Shown here piece after piece: positions 32,754 through 41,024 of a DNA stretch of 64,000 bases (positions are counted from its first letter, which is position 1; the number at the start of each line of letters is the position of its first letter). The DNA comes from Multivorans sp965232105 (GTDB lineage Bacteria; Acidobacteriota; Thermoanaerobaculia; Multivoradales; Multivoraceae): the NCBI GenBank assembly GCA_965232105.1, contig OZ246956.1, forward strand, positions 3,286,001 through 3,350,000, read 5' to 3'. The position numbers and the translations under genes were made by a program. A model generated the notes under the pieces. That model was given only the letters and a program-made list of their open reading frames with translations, was not told the origin of the DNA and searched no databases.

Positions 32754-34006
32754 CAGGGGCTGCCGGCGCCCGTCGCGGCGCCCAGATCGACCGGCCGGGG
32801 AACCGCGGGCAGCGAGCCCTGGTGCGGGCCGAGATCCGTCGTGACGCTCGGTTCTCCGCCCGCGAACACCGAGCCGAGATCGAGGTTCACGAAGTCCGCG
32901 TCGCCGTTGTTCTCGACGTAGAGGCGGAGCTCGTCCGGCACCGCGCCGTCGACGAGCTTGTCCGGGTTCACCACGCCGTCCCACACGATGTCCGGGAAGG
33001 CGCCTCCGGCGAGGGCGACGAACGCGTCGGCGAACGCGCCGTTCGGCATGTCGCCGCCGCCGACGAACTCGTTGTCGTGGACGTAGACGCCCTCGGTGTA
33101 CGGGTCGTAGCCGGGGTCGTTGTACGTGCGCCCGGTCGACAGGTACGAGATGACCGCCAGATTCGAGTTCTGGTTGTTGTGGATCCGGTTCCCGAAGAGT
33201 TCGACGTTGTCACTGGCCATCACGATGACTCCGGAGCCGGCGGGAATCGTGGAGACGATGGCCCCTTCCTTGCCGAAGTTGGGCAGGTTGTTGTCCACGA
33301 TGTCGTTGTCGTAGACCCGCGCGTCGCGGCCGTCCTTGACCGGAAGCTCCGGCAGGGAGAACACGAGCAGACCGCCGGTGTTGTCGTGGGCCCGGTTCTC
33401 GTAGACGTCCGCGCCGGTCGTGTTTTCGATCTCGATGCCGGCCACGTTCTCCCACACCTCGTTGCGCCGGACGACGACGTTGGCGGACTGCCCCACGTAG
33501 ATGCCGGCGTCCGAGGCGCCGCGCACCTGGCTGTCCTCGATCAACACGTTCGTCACCTGGACCGGGTAGAGGCCGTAGGCCCCGTTGTTCGTGTCCGGTC
33601 CGTTCGTCCACTCGACCCGCACGCCGCGGAAGGCGGCGCCGGTCGTTCCCTCGACCTTGATCCCGTCGCCGAGCGTGTTCTCGACCGCGAGGCTCTCGAC
33701 CGTGAAGTCGTTGGCCGTCACGAGAACTCCCTCGCCGCCGGTGCCCGGAGCCTGGCCGGCGAAGTCCAGGATCGTCTCGTCCATGCCCTGGCCCCGCAGC
33801 GTTACGCCCTCGACATCGAGGGAGAGGGTGGCGTCGAACTCGAAGCGGCCCGCGGCGAGTTCGATGACCGCGCCGGGCTCGGCGACGAGCAACGCCTCCT
33901 GCAGGGTCCTTTGGTCGTTGTCGCCAGGGTGCAGGGGACCGTCCTGTTCGGCGCAGGCGACCAGAGCGAGCAAGCAGACGGCGGTAAAGAGGGTGTTTCG
34001 CTTCAT
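32753..34006 (-). CDS. Parallel beta-helix repeat lipoprotein, TIGR03805-like
   Basis: 417 residues. Lipobox LLALVAC gives a lipid anchor at about Cys18. An N-terminal region (TLQEALLVAEPGAVIELAAGRFEF, LRGQGMDETILDF) resembles right-handed beta-helix lyase starts. Repeats of about 22 residues follow, such as VVVRRNEVWENVAGIEIENT and VELFGNRIHNNQNSNLAV, rich in N-x-I/V and G-I/V steps. It is translationally coupled to the dihaem lipoprotein (TGATG). Pectate-lyase-type catalytic residues are not evident, so binding or scaffolding is as likely as catalysis. Confidence 0.88.
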   Translation of the reverse strand: MKRNTLFTAVCLLALVACAEQDGPLHPGDNDQRTLQEALLVAEPGAVIELAAGRFEFDATLSLDVEGVTLRGQGMDETILDFAGQAPGTGGEGVLVTANDFTVESLAVENTLGDGIKVEGTTGAAFRGVRVEWTNGPDTNNGAYGLYPVQVTNVLIEDSQVRGASDAGIYVGQSANVVVRRNEVWENVAGIEIENTTGADVYENRAHDNTGGLLVFSLPELPVKDGRDARVYDNDIVDNNLPNFGKEGAIVSTIPAGSGVIVMASDNVELFGNRIHNNQNSNLAVISYLSTGRTYNDPGYDPYTEGVYVHDNEFVGGGDMPNGAFADAFVALAGGAFPDIVWDGVVNPDKLVDGAVPDELRLYVENNGDADFVNLDLGSVFAGGEPSVTTDLGPHQGSLPAVPRPVDLGAATGAGSP

Positions 34007-34080
34007 GGCTGGGGTTCGTCTCCGGGTGGTTACCTGGCCGGCGGGATCATGCCATGATAGCCCCGAAAGGGGACGACCTC

Positions 34081-34563
34081 ATGCCGGGAAAGATCGCGAT
34101 CGCTGTAGTCGTTGCGGGCCTCGCTGGCGCGGCTGCCGCGCGGGACGACGCGCCGGTGCCGGAGCCGCAGCCGGTCGGCACGATGAGCGAACTGATGATC
34201 AAGCTGATGTATCCGGCGTCCGACGCGATCCTCTATGTCGAGAGCCGCGCGCCGACCAACGAAGTCGAGTGGAACGCGTTGCAGGCACAGGCGCTGATCC
34301 TCGCCGAGTCGGCGAACCTGATCATGATGCCGAGCCGGGTCGTGGGAGACCGCGACGAGTGGATGCGGGACGCCAGGCTCATGTTCGACGCCGGGGCGGC
34401 CGCATACGAAGCAGCTCTCGACCAGGATCTCGAGGCGCTGATCGCCCTGAACGAGCAGGTCTACCTGTCGTGCGTGGTGTGCCACAAGCGAACCCGGCCC
34501 GACTACGGGCGGAACTACAAGCGCTTCGAGGATTCGCCCGAGGAGGAGCCGCGGGTTCCCTGA
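34081..34563 (+). CDS. Small secreted cytochrome c (monohaem, C-terminal haem site)
   Basis: 160 residues from ATG 34081, chosen over ATG 34054 because AAAGGGGA lies 8 nt before it and a clean signal peptide (PGKIAIAVVVAGLAGAAAA) begins there. The mature part is helical, with MSELMIKLMYPASDAILYVE near the start and the only haem site, CVVCH, near the C-terminus (SCVVCHKRTRPDYG). This layout (four-helix protein with C-terminal CxxCH) matches the cytochrome c'/c556 class. Function unknown. Confidence 0.8.
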   Translation: MPGKIAIAVVVAGLAGAAAARDDAPVPEPQPVGTMSELMIKLMYPASDAILYVESRAPTNEVEWNALQAQALILAESANLIMMPSRVVGDRDEWMRDARLMFDAGAAAYEAALDQDLEALIALNEQVYLSCVVCHKRTRPDYGRNYKRFEDSPEEEPRVP

Positions 34564-34680
34564 GCCCGGATGTTTCACCGGGGGCCGCTGGACAAGGGGG
34601 TCGTGCCGGTCTTCCGCCCGCGGAGGCTGCCCGGACGCGCCGCTGCTACGATCGCCGATCCAACTTCAGGGAGAACCGAC

Positions 34681-35616
34681 GTGACTTTGTACGACTCTCG
34701 ATGCCGCTGGGCTCGGTGCGCGACGCTTCTGGTCGCCTGTGTGCTGGCGCCGCTCGCCGTTGCCGCCGACGACTCGAACGCCGACGTTTGGGATCGTGTC
34801 GATCACCATACGGTGAAGAGCGGCGAGATCGACATTCACTACGTCACGCTGGGGGAGGGCAAGCCGGTCCTGTTCCTCCACGGCTTTCCGGATCTCTGGT
34901 ACTCGTGGCGCCACCAGATGGCCGCCCTCGAGGGGGAGTTCCGGACCGCGGCGATGGATCTGCGCGGGTACAACCGGAGCGGTCAGCCGAAGCGGGTCGA
35001 GGACTACCAGATGCCGTTGATTCTCAGCGACGTGGCGGCGGTGGTCGAGGATCTGGCTGAGCCCATCACGCTGGTCGGCCACGACTGGGGCGGCGCGATC
35101 GCCTGGCGCTACGCGATGGAGCATCCCGAGCAGATCGAGCGTCTGGTCATCCTCAACCTGACTCATCCCAGGGGCTACGGCAACGTGATCGCGAACGCGA
35201 CCGAGGCGCAGCGGCGGAACACGCAGTACGCGCGGAACTTCGCGACTTCGGAGCCGGACGGCAGTCCGGTGCCTGAGGGCCTTCTGAACCGCTACGCCAG
35301 CGAGGGCGAGAAGGTGGCCGGCCACTATCGGGAGGCCTTCGAGCGCTCCTACTGGGACGGCATGCTGAACTACTACCGGGCGAACTACGGTCAGGTAGCC
35401 GGCGGCGGCGAGATGCCGAACCTGAAGATGCCCGTGCTCCAGTTTCACGGCCTGAAGGACACGGCGGTGGACAAGGATGGATTGAAGAACACGTGGGACT
35501 GGATCGACCGCGACTACACGCTGGTCACGGCGCCGTCGGTGGGCCACTGGGTCCAGTTGGAAGCGGCGGATCTCGTCTCGAACACGATGCTGGCATGGCT
35601 GCTGGCCAGGGAGTGA
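34681..35616 (+). CDS. Secreted alpha/beta hydrolase, epoxide hydrolase-like
   Basis: 311 residues from GTG 34681 with AGGGAGAA ahead; a longer frame to ATG 34570 lacks signal-peptide character. A signal peptide ends near AVA-ADD. The core has HGFPDLWYSWRHQ (oxyanion HGxP), nucleophile Asp in VGHDWGGAIAW, the lid Tyr region YYRANY, the acid region HGLKDTAVD and catalytic His in GHWVQLE. The Asp nucleophile and lid Tyr favour epoxide hydrolase over haloalkane dehalogenase. Periplasmic location is inferred. Confidence 0.88.
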   Translation: MTLYDSRCRWARCATLLVACVLAPLAVAADDSNADVWDRVDHHTVKSGEIDIHYVTLGEGKPVLFLHGFPDLWYSWRHQMAALEGEFRTAAMDLRGYNRSGQPKRVEDYQMPLILSDVAAVVEDLAEPITLVGHDWGGAIAWRYAMEHPEQIERLVILNLTHPRGYGNVIANATEAQRRNTQYARNFATSEPDGSPVPEGLLNRYASEGEKVAGHYREAFERSYWDGMLNYYRANYGQVAGGGEMPNLKMPVLQFHGLKDTAVDKDGLKNTWDWIDRDYTLVTAPSVGHWVQLEAADLVSNTMLAWLLARE

Positions 35617-35648
35617 GCGAAAGGCTCGGGAGGAGTTGAGGTGGAACG

Positions 35649-36515
35649 ATGTCGATGATCCAGCCAGGAAGAGGTCTTCTGTCCATCTCGCTGGCCGCGA
35701 TGGCTGCCGCGCTGGTTCTCGCCTGCGCGCCGGCGGCGGTTTCCGAGCAGGACGCGGCGGAGGAGCAGGCGGTGGAGCAGAGCGGGCCCGCCCGTGAGTA
35801 CTACGAGATCCGGCGTTACAGTCTGGACGACGAAGGCAGCCGGGACACGGTCCTTGCTTACCTGGAGGACGCCCTGGTTCCGGCGCTGAACCGCGCGGGC
35901 CTCGATCGGGTCGGCGTGTTCGGAGTCGAGCCGCCCGCCGAAGGGGAAGATCCCCTCGAACCCGTTGACGCGCTGTCGGTGTGGGCGATCATCGCTTTCC
36001 CCGGCATCGAGGACTTCGTGGGCATGAAGGCCACCCTGGAGGCCGACGCGACCTACCTGGAGGCCGCGGCGCCGATGTACGCCACGCCGACCCGGGAGCC
36101 GATCTACGAACGGGTCGAGAGCTGGTTCCTGCACGCCTTCAAGGGCATGCCGGTAATGGAACTGCCGCCCCAGACCGCGGCCGGCGAGGACCGGATCTTC
36201 GAGCTCCGGCTGTACGAGAGCCACAACGAGGACACGGCGCGTCGCAAGGTCCACATGTTCGACAACGGCGAGATCGACGTGATGCGCGATGTCGACATGG
36301 CGCCGCTTCTGTTTGGCGAACTGCTGATCGGCGCCAATGTGCCGGCACTCGTCTACATCCTGTCGGCGCCCGACATGGAATCGCACCGGCAGCACTGGCG
36401 GGACTTCCTGGTCCACCCGGAGTGGGTGCGGATGCGCGACATGGAGATGTACAAGGGGACGGTTTCGGGGATCGAGAACGTCTTTCTCCGGCCGACCGCC
36501 TTCTCGCAGATCTGA
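35649..36515 (+). CDS. NIPSNAP-family lipoprotein
   Basis: 288 residues. A signal with lipobox-like LVLACAP places the lipidated Cys at about 26. Two ferredoxin-like NIPSNAP repeats are visible: YYEIRRYSLDDEGSRDTVLAYLEDALVPALNR (in pieces) and RIFELRLYESHNEDTARRKVHMF, the second being the classical signature. Follows the hydrolase gene by 32 bp and is probably cotranscribed. Biochemical role unknown. Confidence 0.88.
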   Translation: MSMIQPGRGLLSISLAAMAAALVLACAPAAVSEQDAAEEQAVEQSGPAREYYEIRRYSLDDEGSRDTVLAYLEDALVPALNRAGLDRVGVFGVEPPAEGEDPLEPVDALSVWAIIAFPGIEDFVGMKATLEADATYLEAAAPMYATPTREPIYERVESWFLHAFKGMPVMELPPQTAAGEDRIFELRLYESHNEDTARRKVHMFDNGEIDVMRDVDMAPLLFGELLIGANVPALVYILSAPDMESHRQHWRDFLVHPEWVRMRDMEMYKGTVSGIENVFLRPTAFSQI

Positions 36516-36521
36516 AGGTCG

Positions 36522-36538
36522 CCGCTTCGCGGCGCGTT
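36522..36538. repeat. Short GC-rich hairpin GCCGCTTCGCGGC
   Basis: CGCCG-CTTCG-CGGCG stem-loop just after the NIPSNAP stop. The same TCGCCGCTTCGCGGC core occurs, inverted, near 62993-63007, suggesting a dispersed family. Confidence 0.4.
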
Positions 36539-36544
36539 TCGTTC

Positions 36545-36566
36545 CCGCGGGTCAGAAGACCCGCGG
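36545..36566. terminator. Perfect 9-bp stem-loop between convergent genes
   Basis: CCGCGGGTC-AGAA-GACCCGCGG between the NIPSNAP gene (+) and the pilin-like gene (-), the expected place for a bidirectional terminator. No U-tract on either strand. Confidence 0.6.
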
Positions 36567-36574
36567 TTACACTG

Positions 36575-37159
36575 CTATTCGGTTTCGTCCCGGGAGGCGG
36601 CCGCCGCCGCGCTGCCGGGCCAGCGCACCCAGTAGCCGTCGGCCCAGACCAGATCCTGGTTGAATTCGGTACCCGCGAAGGCGCCGATTTCGTAGCTGGA
36701 CTCCGGCTGCGCGGAAGCCGAGCCATCGCGGCCGCCGCTCCAGATGCCGATCACCTGGGTGCCGAGCAACTGGTCGGCGCCACCGAAGCCGTAGCGGTAG
36801 GGATTGTTCCAGCCGTCGCGCTCGGGCACGTCCTGCATGTAGAAGAAGGTGTTCGACGGCCTGAGCAGAGCGGACAGGTCGTCATGGGAGAAGTCGGGGT
36901 ATGTGAACTCGCTCCAGGTGAACGTCGCCGTCGTGCTCGAGCCGGCGGCGGCGGCGCTGACCTGGTCGGTGAGCCACTGCATCCAGGCGGTGCCGACGCT
37001 CTTCATGTCGGCCTGCGTCCGCGTCTGGTTCGCGTTCTGAAGGCCGGTCATCAGGTTCGGTACCAGCAACGCGGAGATGATGCCGATGATCGCCACGACG
37101 ATCAGCAGTTCGATCAGGGTGAAGCCGCCTTCGAGGCGGCGGGAGCGCGCTCCAGTCAT
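36575..37159 (-). CDS. Type IV pilin-like/pseudopilin protein
   Basis: 194 residues from ATG 37159, with AAGGAG 7 nt before it. Prepilin peptidase site GG-FTLIELLIVVAIIGIISALLVPN at 11-12 (cut between Gly and Phe, Glu at mature position 5). The C-terminal globular part has Cys-free GG-DQLLGTQVIGIWSGGRDG, a pseudopilin-like calcium loop region. No other pilus or type II secretion gene is in the window; it stands alone. Confidence 0.92.
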   Translation of the reverse strand: MTGARSRRLEGGFTLIELLIVVAIIGIISALLVPNLMTGLQNANQTRTQADMKSVGTAWMQWLTDQVSAAAAGSSTTATFTWSEFTYPDFSHDDLSALLRPSNTFFYMQDVPERDGWNNPYRYGFGGADQLLGTQVIGIWSGGRDGSASAQPESSYEIGAFAGTEFNQDLVWADGYWVRWPGSAAAAASRDETE

Positions 37160-37228
37160 CTTCGTGCTCCTTAAGTGCATTCGAGGTTTGGCCGCGCGAG
37201 TTGGGGCATGTCGCCGGCGGCTTACTGG

Positions 37229-37259
37229 ATGATACGGGTCGGACGCGCGGAACGTCCAA
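37229..37259 (-). promoter_or_regulatory. Possible promoter of the pilin-like gene
   Basis: On the minus strand TTGGAC (37259-37254), a 19-nt spacer and TATCAT (37234-37229). The spacer is long; GGACG/CGTCC forms a short inverted repeat over the -35. The rest of the 37160-37302 gap shows nothing else. Confidence 0.35.
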
Positions 37260-37302
37260 GCGAGGCCATACAAAAAGGCGTCGGTTCCGGCGCTGGTGTA
37301 GA

Positions 37303-38769
37303 TTGACGAAGCAGAGCACCAGTTGGGGGTGGCTTCTGGACTTCGACTCCTACGACTTCGATCCAGCGATCTTCGACGAGATGTTCGTCGCTCAGGGTGT
37401 GCCGCGCGAACACTGCCGAGCGGTCTACGAGGCCCTGCGGAGCGCCCCCCGCGAGGAACTCGAGACGATTCAGGAGCGGGTGACCCGCTCCTTTTCCCAG
37501 GAGGGAATCACCTTCACGGTCTACGGCGACGAGGAGGCCGAGGAGCGGATCATCCCGATCGACTGCGTGCCGCGCCTGCTCACGCTCGCGGAATGGAGCG
37601 AACTGGAAGCCGGTCTGGTCCAGCGCATCACGGCCCTCAACCTGTTCCTGGGCGACGTCTACGGAGATTGCCGCATCGTCCGCGACGGTGTGATCCCCAT
37701 CGACGTGGTCTTCGATTGCCCGCAGTACCGGCTGGAGATGCGCGGCGTGAGCGTGCCGAACAACACCTGGGTGGCGGTTTGTGGAACGGACATCGTGCGC
37801 ACCCAGGACGGGTTCATGGTGCTGGAGGACAACCTGCGGGTGCCCTCGGGCGTCTCCTACATGATTGCCAACCGCAAGGCGGTCAAGGCCGGCATGCGGC
37901 GCCTCTACCGCACCTGCCGGGTCCAGGAGGTCGAGGACTACGGCAGCCTGTTGCGCCAGACGCTGACCGAGATGGCCCCGGGCGGACGCCCGGATCCGAG
38001 CCTGGCCCTGCTAACGCCGGGAACCTGGAACTCCGCGTTCTACGAGCACATGTTCCTGGCCCAGGAGATCGGCGCGGAACTGGTCGAGGGCCGGGACCTG
38101 CTGGTCAACGACGGCTTCGTCTACATGCGCACGACGGCCGGTCTGCGGAGGGTCGACGTGGTCTACCGTCGCGTGGACGACGACTTTCTCGATCCCCTCG
38201 TCTTTCGCGACGACTCACTCCTGGGCGTGCCCGGCCTGCTGAACGCGTACAAGCGGGGGAACGTGACTCTGGCCAACGCCCCCGGCACGGGCGTTGCCGA
38301 CGACAAGAGCGTCTACGCCTATGTACCCGACATGGTGCGCTACTACCTGGCCGAGGAGCCGCTGCTCCAGAACGTCGAGACCCATCTGTGCCGGCGCCCC
38401 GAAGACCTCGAGTACACGTTGGACAACCTCGAGGACCTGGTCGTCAAGCGGGTCGGGGAGTCGGGCGGCTACGGCATGCTCGTGGGTCCCCACTCGACGC
38501 CGAAGGAGCGGGATGAGTTCAGTGAGTTGCTCCGGGCCAACCCGGCGGACTACATCTCGCAGCCGACCCTGCCGATCTCCCGTTCGCCCTGCCTGGTCGA
38601 CGGTCGCGCGGAACCCCGTCATGTCGACCTGCGGCCCTTCGTGCTGACGGGGGCGAAAACCCGGATCGTCCCGGGCGCCTTCTGCCGGGTGGCGCTTCGC
38701 CGCGGGAGTCTGGTCGTCAACTCGAGCCAGGGCGGCGGCGGCAAGGACCTGTGGGTGGTGGACCTCTGA
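37303..38769 (+). CDS. Circularly permuted ATP-grasp protein (DUF404/CP_ATPgrasp)
   Basis: 488 residues if TTG 37303 is used; there is no ATG before the conserved start FDSYDFDPAIFDEMF, so the start is uncertain. Family motifs: RVTRSFSQEGITFTVYGDEEAEERIIPIDCVPRL (in parts), LNLFLGDVYGDCRIVRDG, VCGTDIVRTQDGFMVLEDNLRVPSGVSYM, DDKSVYAYVPDMVRYYL and VVKRVGESGGYGMLVG. Predicted to catalyse ATP-dependent peptide or amide bond formation. It is followed, overlapping by 1 nt, by alpha-E and transglutaminase genes, the known three-gene cassette. Confidence 0.92.
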   Translation: MTKQSTSWGWLLDFDSYDFDPAIFDEMFVAQGVPREHCRAVYEALRSAPREELETIQERVTRSFSQEGITFTVYGDEEAEERIIPIDCVPRLLTLAEWSELEAGLVQRITALNLFLGDVYGDCRIVRDGVIPIDVVFDCPQYRLEMRGVSVPNNTWVAVCGTDIVRTQDGFMVLEDNLRVPSGVSYMIANRKAVKAGMRRLYRTCRVQEVEDYGSLLRQTLTEMAPGGRPDPSLALLTPGTWNSAFYEHMFLAQEIGAELVEGRDLLVNDGFVYMRTTAGLRRVDVVYRRVDDDFLDPLVFRDDSLLGVPGLLNAYKRGNVTLANAPGTGVADDKSVYAYVPDMVRYYLAEEPLLQNVETHLCRRPEDLEYTLDNLEDLVVKRVGESGGYGMLVGPHSTPKERDEFSELLRANPADYISQPTLPISRSPCLVDGRAEPRHVDLRPFVLTGAKTRIVPGAFCRVALRRGSLVVNSSQGGGGKDLWVVDL

Positions 38770-39731
38770 TGCTCTCCCGCAGTGCCCAGGGCGTGTACTG
38801 GATGGGTCGCTACCTCACGCGGGCCCAGTACCTGAGCCGTCTCCTGGAGTTGCACGTGCAGGCCCTCGTCGATCGGTCGGTCGAGGAGATCCACTTCGGC
38901 TGGCGGCGCATCTACCGGGCGATGAAGCGCCTTCCGCCGGCGGGGCAGAACTGGTTGCCCGAGGCCGAGGAGTTCGCGTTGGCGGACTCGTTCACCCTGG
39001 CGGACGATCTGACCTTCGAGCGGTCGAACCCCGACTCGGTCTGGAGCAACCTTGAACTGGGCCGCGAGAACGCCCGTCAGACGAGGCACTGCATCAGCGC
39101 CGAGATGTGGACCTGCCTGAACCTGGCCTACCTGCGGATTCGGGACCTGGAAACCGTGGACATCTGGAGGACTCCCGAGACCTTCTACGCCCGGACCTGC
39201 AACGAGATCCACAACTTCGTCGGCCTTGCCGATGCGACGATGTACCGGAGCGGCGCCTGGAGGTTCATGCGCCTCGGTTGCGCGATCGAGCGGGTTCAGC
39301 TTGCGGTATCGCTGATCCTCGCCCAGGCGGAGCTCGGGCGTCGCATGAAGAGGCGCAGGCTGGGCTGGGCGAGCATGCTGCGCATGCATCACGCCTCCGA
39401 GGCCTACAGCCGGCGGTACGGAATCGAGATTCGGCGCGGCCGCGTTCTGGACCTGCTGGTGAGCGACCCGCTCCTGCCCGCTTCGTTGCTCAGTTCGCTT
39501 CGCGCCGCGGCGGAGGAGCTGGAGGCCATCGAAACCGGGCCGGATGTCGAAGCCGACGCGGCGGCGAGGCGACTCGCTGGCCGCGCCGGCGCCTTGATCC
39601 TCTACGACTGGCCGGAAGCCAGGGATCGGGAACAACTCCTCCGGCGAGTGGACCGTTGCACCCGCGACCTGCACGGCACCGTTCTGAATGCCTTCGTGGA
39701 CTACGGGATCCAGGACTCGCCGCTGCGATGA
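38769..39731 (+). CDS. Alpha-E domain protein (DUF403)
   Basis: 320 residues from ATG 38769 (TGATG). All-helical family signature: MLSRSAQGVYWMGRYLTRAQYLSRLLELH at the start, ENARQTRHCISAEMWTCLN in the middle and FMRLGCAIERVQLAVSLIL. It has no known enzymatic activity of its own and is always found with CP-ATP-grasp and transglutaminase genes, probably as a partner subunit. The stop overlaps the next gene by 4 nt. Confidence 0.93.
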   Translation: MLSRSAQGVYWMGRYLTRAQYLSRLLELHVQALVDRSVEEIHFGWRRIYRAMKRLPPAGQNWLPEAEEFALADSFTLADDLTFERSNPDSVWSNLELGRENARQTRHCISAEMWTCLNLAYLRIRDLETVDIWRTPETFYARTCNEIHNFVGLADATMYRSGAWRFMRLGCAIERVQLAVSLILAQAELGRRMKRRRLGWASMLRMHHASEAYSRRYGIEIRRGRVLDLLVSDPLLPASLLSSLRAAAEELEAIETGPDVEADAAARRLAGRAGALILYDWPEARDREQLLRRVDRCTRDLHGTVLNAFVDYGIQDSPLR

Positions 39732-40633
39732 CGGGGATGCGCTACGAAGTCGAGCACCGGACGCGGTACGGGTACGCGAAGAGCGCTCGCCACTGTGTGT
39801 TGATGCTGTGTCTACAGCCGGCTTCGGCCCCGGGGCAGAGAGTCGTGGAGTTCGAGATCGAGACGGAACCCGCCGCGTTGCTGAGTCCTGAGCGCGACGG
39901 GTTCGGCAACCGGCGCCACGTGCTGAACGTCCACCGGCGTCACCGTGAACTGACGATCACGTCGCGGTTCCAGGTGGAACGCGACGGCGGCCCGCGGACC
40001 GGCGAAGCGGAACGACTCGAGTCGGAATCGGAACGGGAGGCGGGGGATGGCTGGGAGGCGGTCCGTGCCTGGCGCGGGCTTCCGGAGTTCTGGCATCTCG
40101 TCCGGCCAAGTCGTCTGGCCCGTCCGTCCCCGGCGCTGGAGGACTTTGCGCGCCGCGAACGCCTCCAACCGGACGGCGACCCGATGACGTCCATCCAGCG
40201 TCTCTCGGATAGGATCCACGAAAGTTTCGACTACCGAACAGGCAGCACTTCGGCTGATTCTCCGATCGAGCACATGCTGGAGTCCGGCCTTGGCGTCTGT
40301 CAGGATTACGCCCACGTCATGATTGCCATCGCCCGTTCCTGGGGCGTTCCGTCCCGATACGTGTCCGGCTACCTCCATACGACCGGTCGCCCGGGAGAGA
40401 AGACGGTGGCGACGGGCAGCCACGCCTGGGTCGAATGCAGGTTGCCCGGGGCCGGATGGGTCGGCTTCGACCCGACGAACGCGGCATGTGGAGACGGGCG
40501 CCACATCCGCGTGGCCTTTGGACGCGACTACGCCGATGTCTCGCCGACGAGCGGCGTGTTCCAGGGCAGCGGGGATGCGGAGATCGAGGTCGATGTGATA
40601 GTGAATGCCGTCGGTCCCATGGGACCGAGATGA
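39728..40633 (+). CDS. Transglutaminase-like protein (cassette type, with N-terminal beta domain)
   Basis: 301 residues from ATG 39728. The N-terminal region YEVEHRTRYGYAKSARHCVLMLCLQP is the Bact_transglu_N domain. The papain-like triad is complete: C191 (GLGVCQDYAH), H232 (GSHAWVE) and D248 (GFDPTN). As a peptidase or amidase it would cut what the ATP-grasp joins. The gene ends 33 bp before the STAS gene, so the cassette may be cotranscribed with the partner-switch operon. Confidence 0.93.
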   Translation: MTGMRYEVEHRTRYGYAKSARHCVLMLCLQPASAPGQRVVEFEIETEPAALLSPERDGFGNRRHVLNVHRRHRELTITSRFQVERDGGPRTGEAERLESESEREAGDGWEAVRAWRGLPEFWHLVRPSRLARPSPALEDFARRERLQPDGDPMTSIQRLSDRIHESFDYRTGSTSADSPIEHMLESGLGVCQDYAHVMIAIARSWGVPSRYVSGYLHTTGRPGEKTVATGSHAWVECRLPGAGWVGFDPTNAACGDGRHIRVAFGRDYADVSPTSGVFQGSGDAEIEVDVIVNAVGPMGPR

Positions 40634-40666
40634 AATCTTGAGCGGAAGGAAGAGGAGGCAGAGAGG

Positions 40667-41005
40667 ATGAACGTCCAGGCTGAGAACCATGATGGGGTTC
40701 TTGTTGCGAAAGTCGAGGGTCGCGTCGACAGCTCGAACTCTCAGGATTTCGAGCGCCAGTTGCAAGCGGCCATCGGTGACGACATCGGCGCCGTCGTGAT
40801 GGATCTCGGCCAACTGGCCTACATCAGCAGTGCCGGCTTGAGAGTCGTCCTTCTGGTGGCCAAGACCCTGGGGCAGCGCAACGTGAGCATCTCCCTCTGC
40901 GCGCTCTCCGATCCGGTTCAGTCGGTCTTCGAGATCAGCGGTTTCAACCGGATCATCCAGATCCACGACACCCAGGCCGACGCCCTGGCCGCGGCCGGAA
41001 AGTAG
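40667..41005 (+). CDS. STAS-domain anti-sigma factor antagonist (RsbV-like)
   Basis: 112 residues with AGGAGG 13 nt upstream and AGAGG closer. One STAS domain; VVMDLGQLAYISSAGLRVVL carries the phosphorylatable serine (S54/S55). In the unphosphorylated state such proteins capture the RsbW-type kinase encoded two genes later. Confidence 0.93.
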   Translation: MNVQAENHDGVLVAKVEGRVDSSNSQDFERQLQAAIGDDIGAVVMDLGQLAYISSAGLRVVLLVAKTLGQRNVSISLCALSDPVQSVFEISGFNRIIQIHDTQADALAAAGK

Positions 41006-41024
41006 GTCGCCCCGGCGTCGCCGC

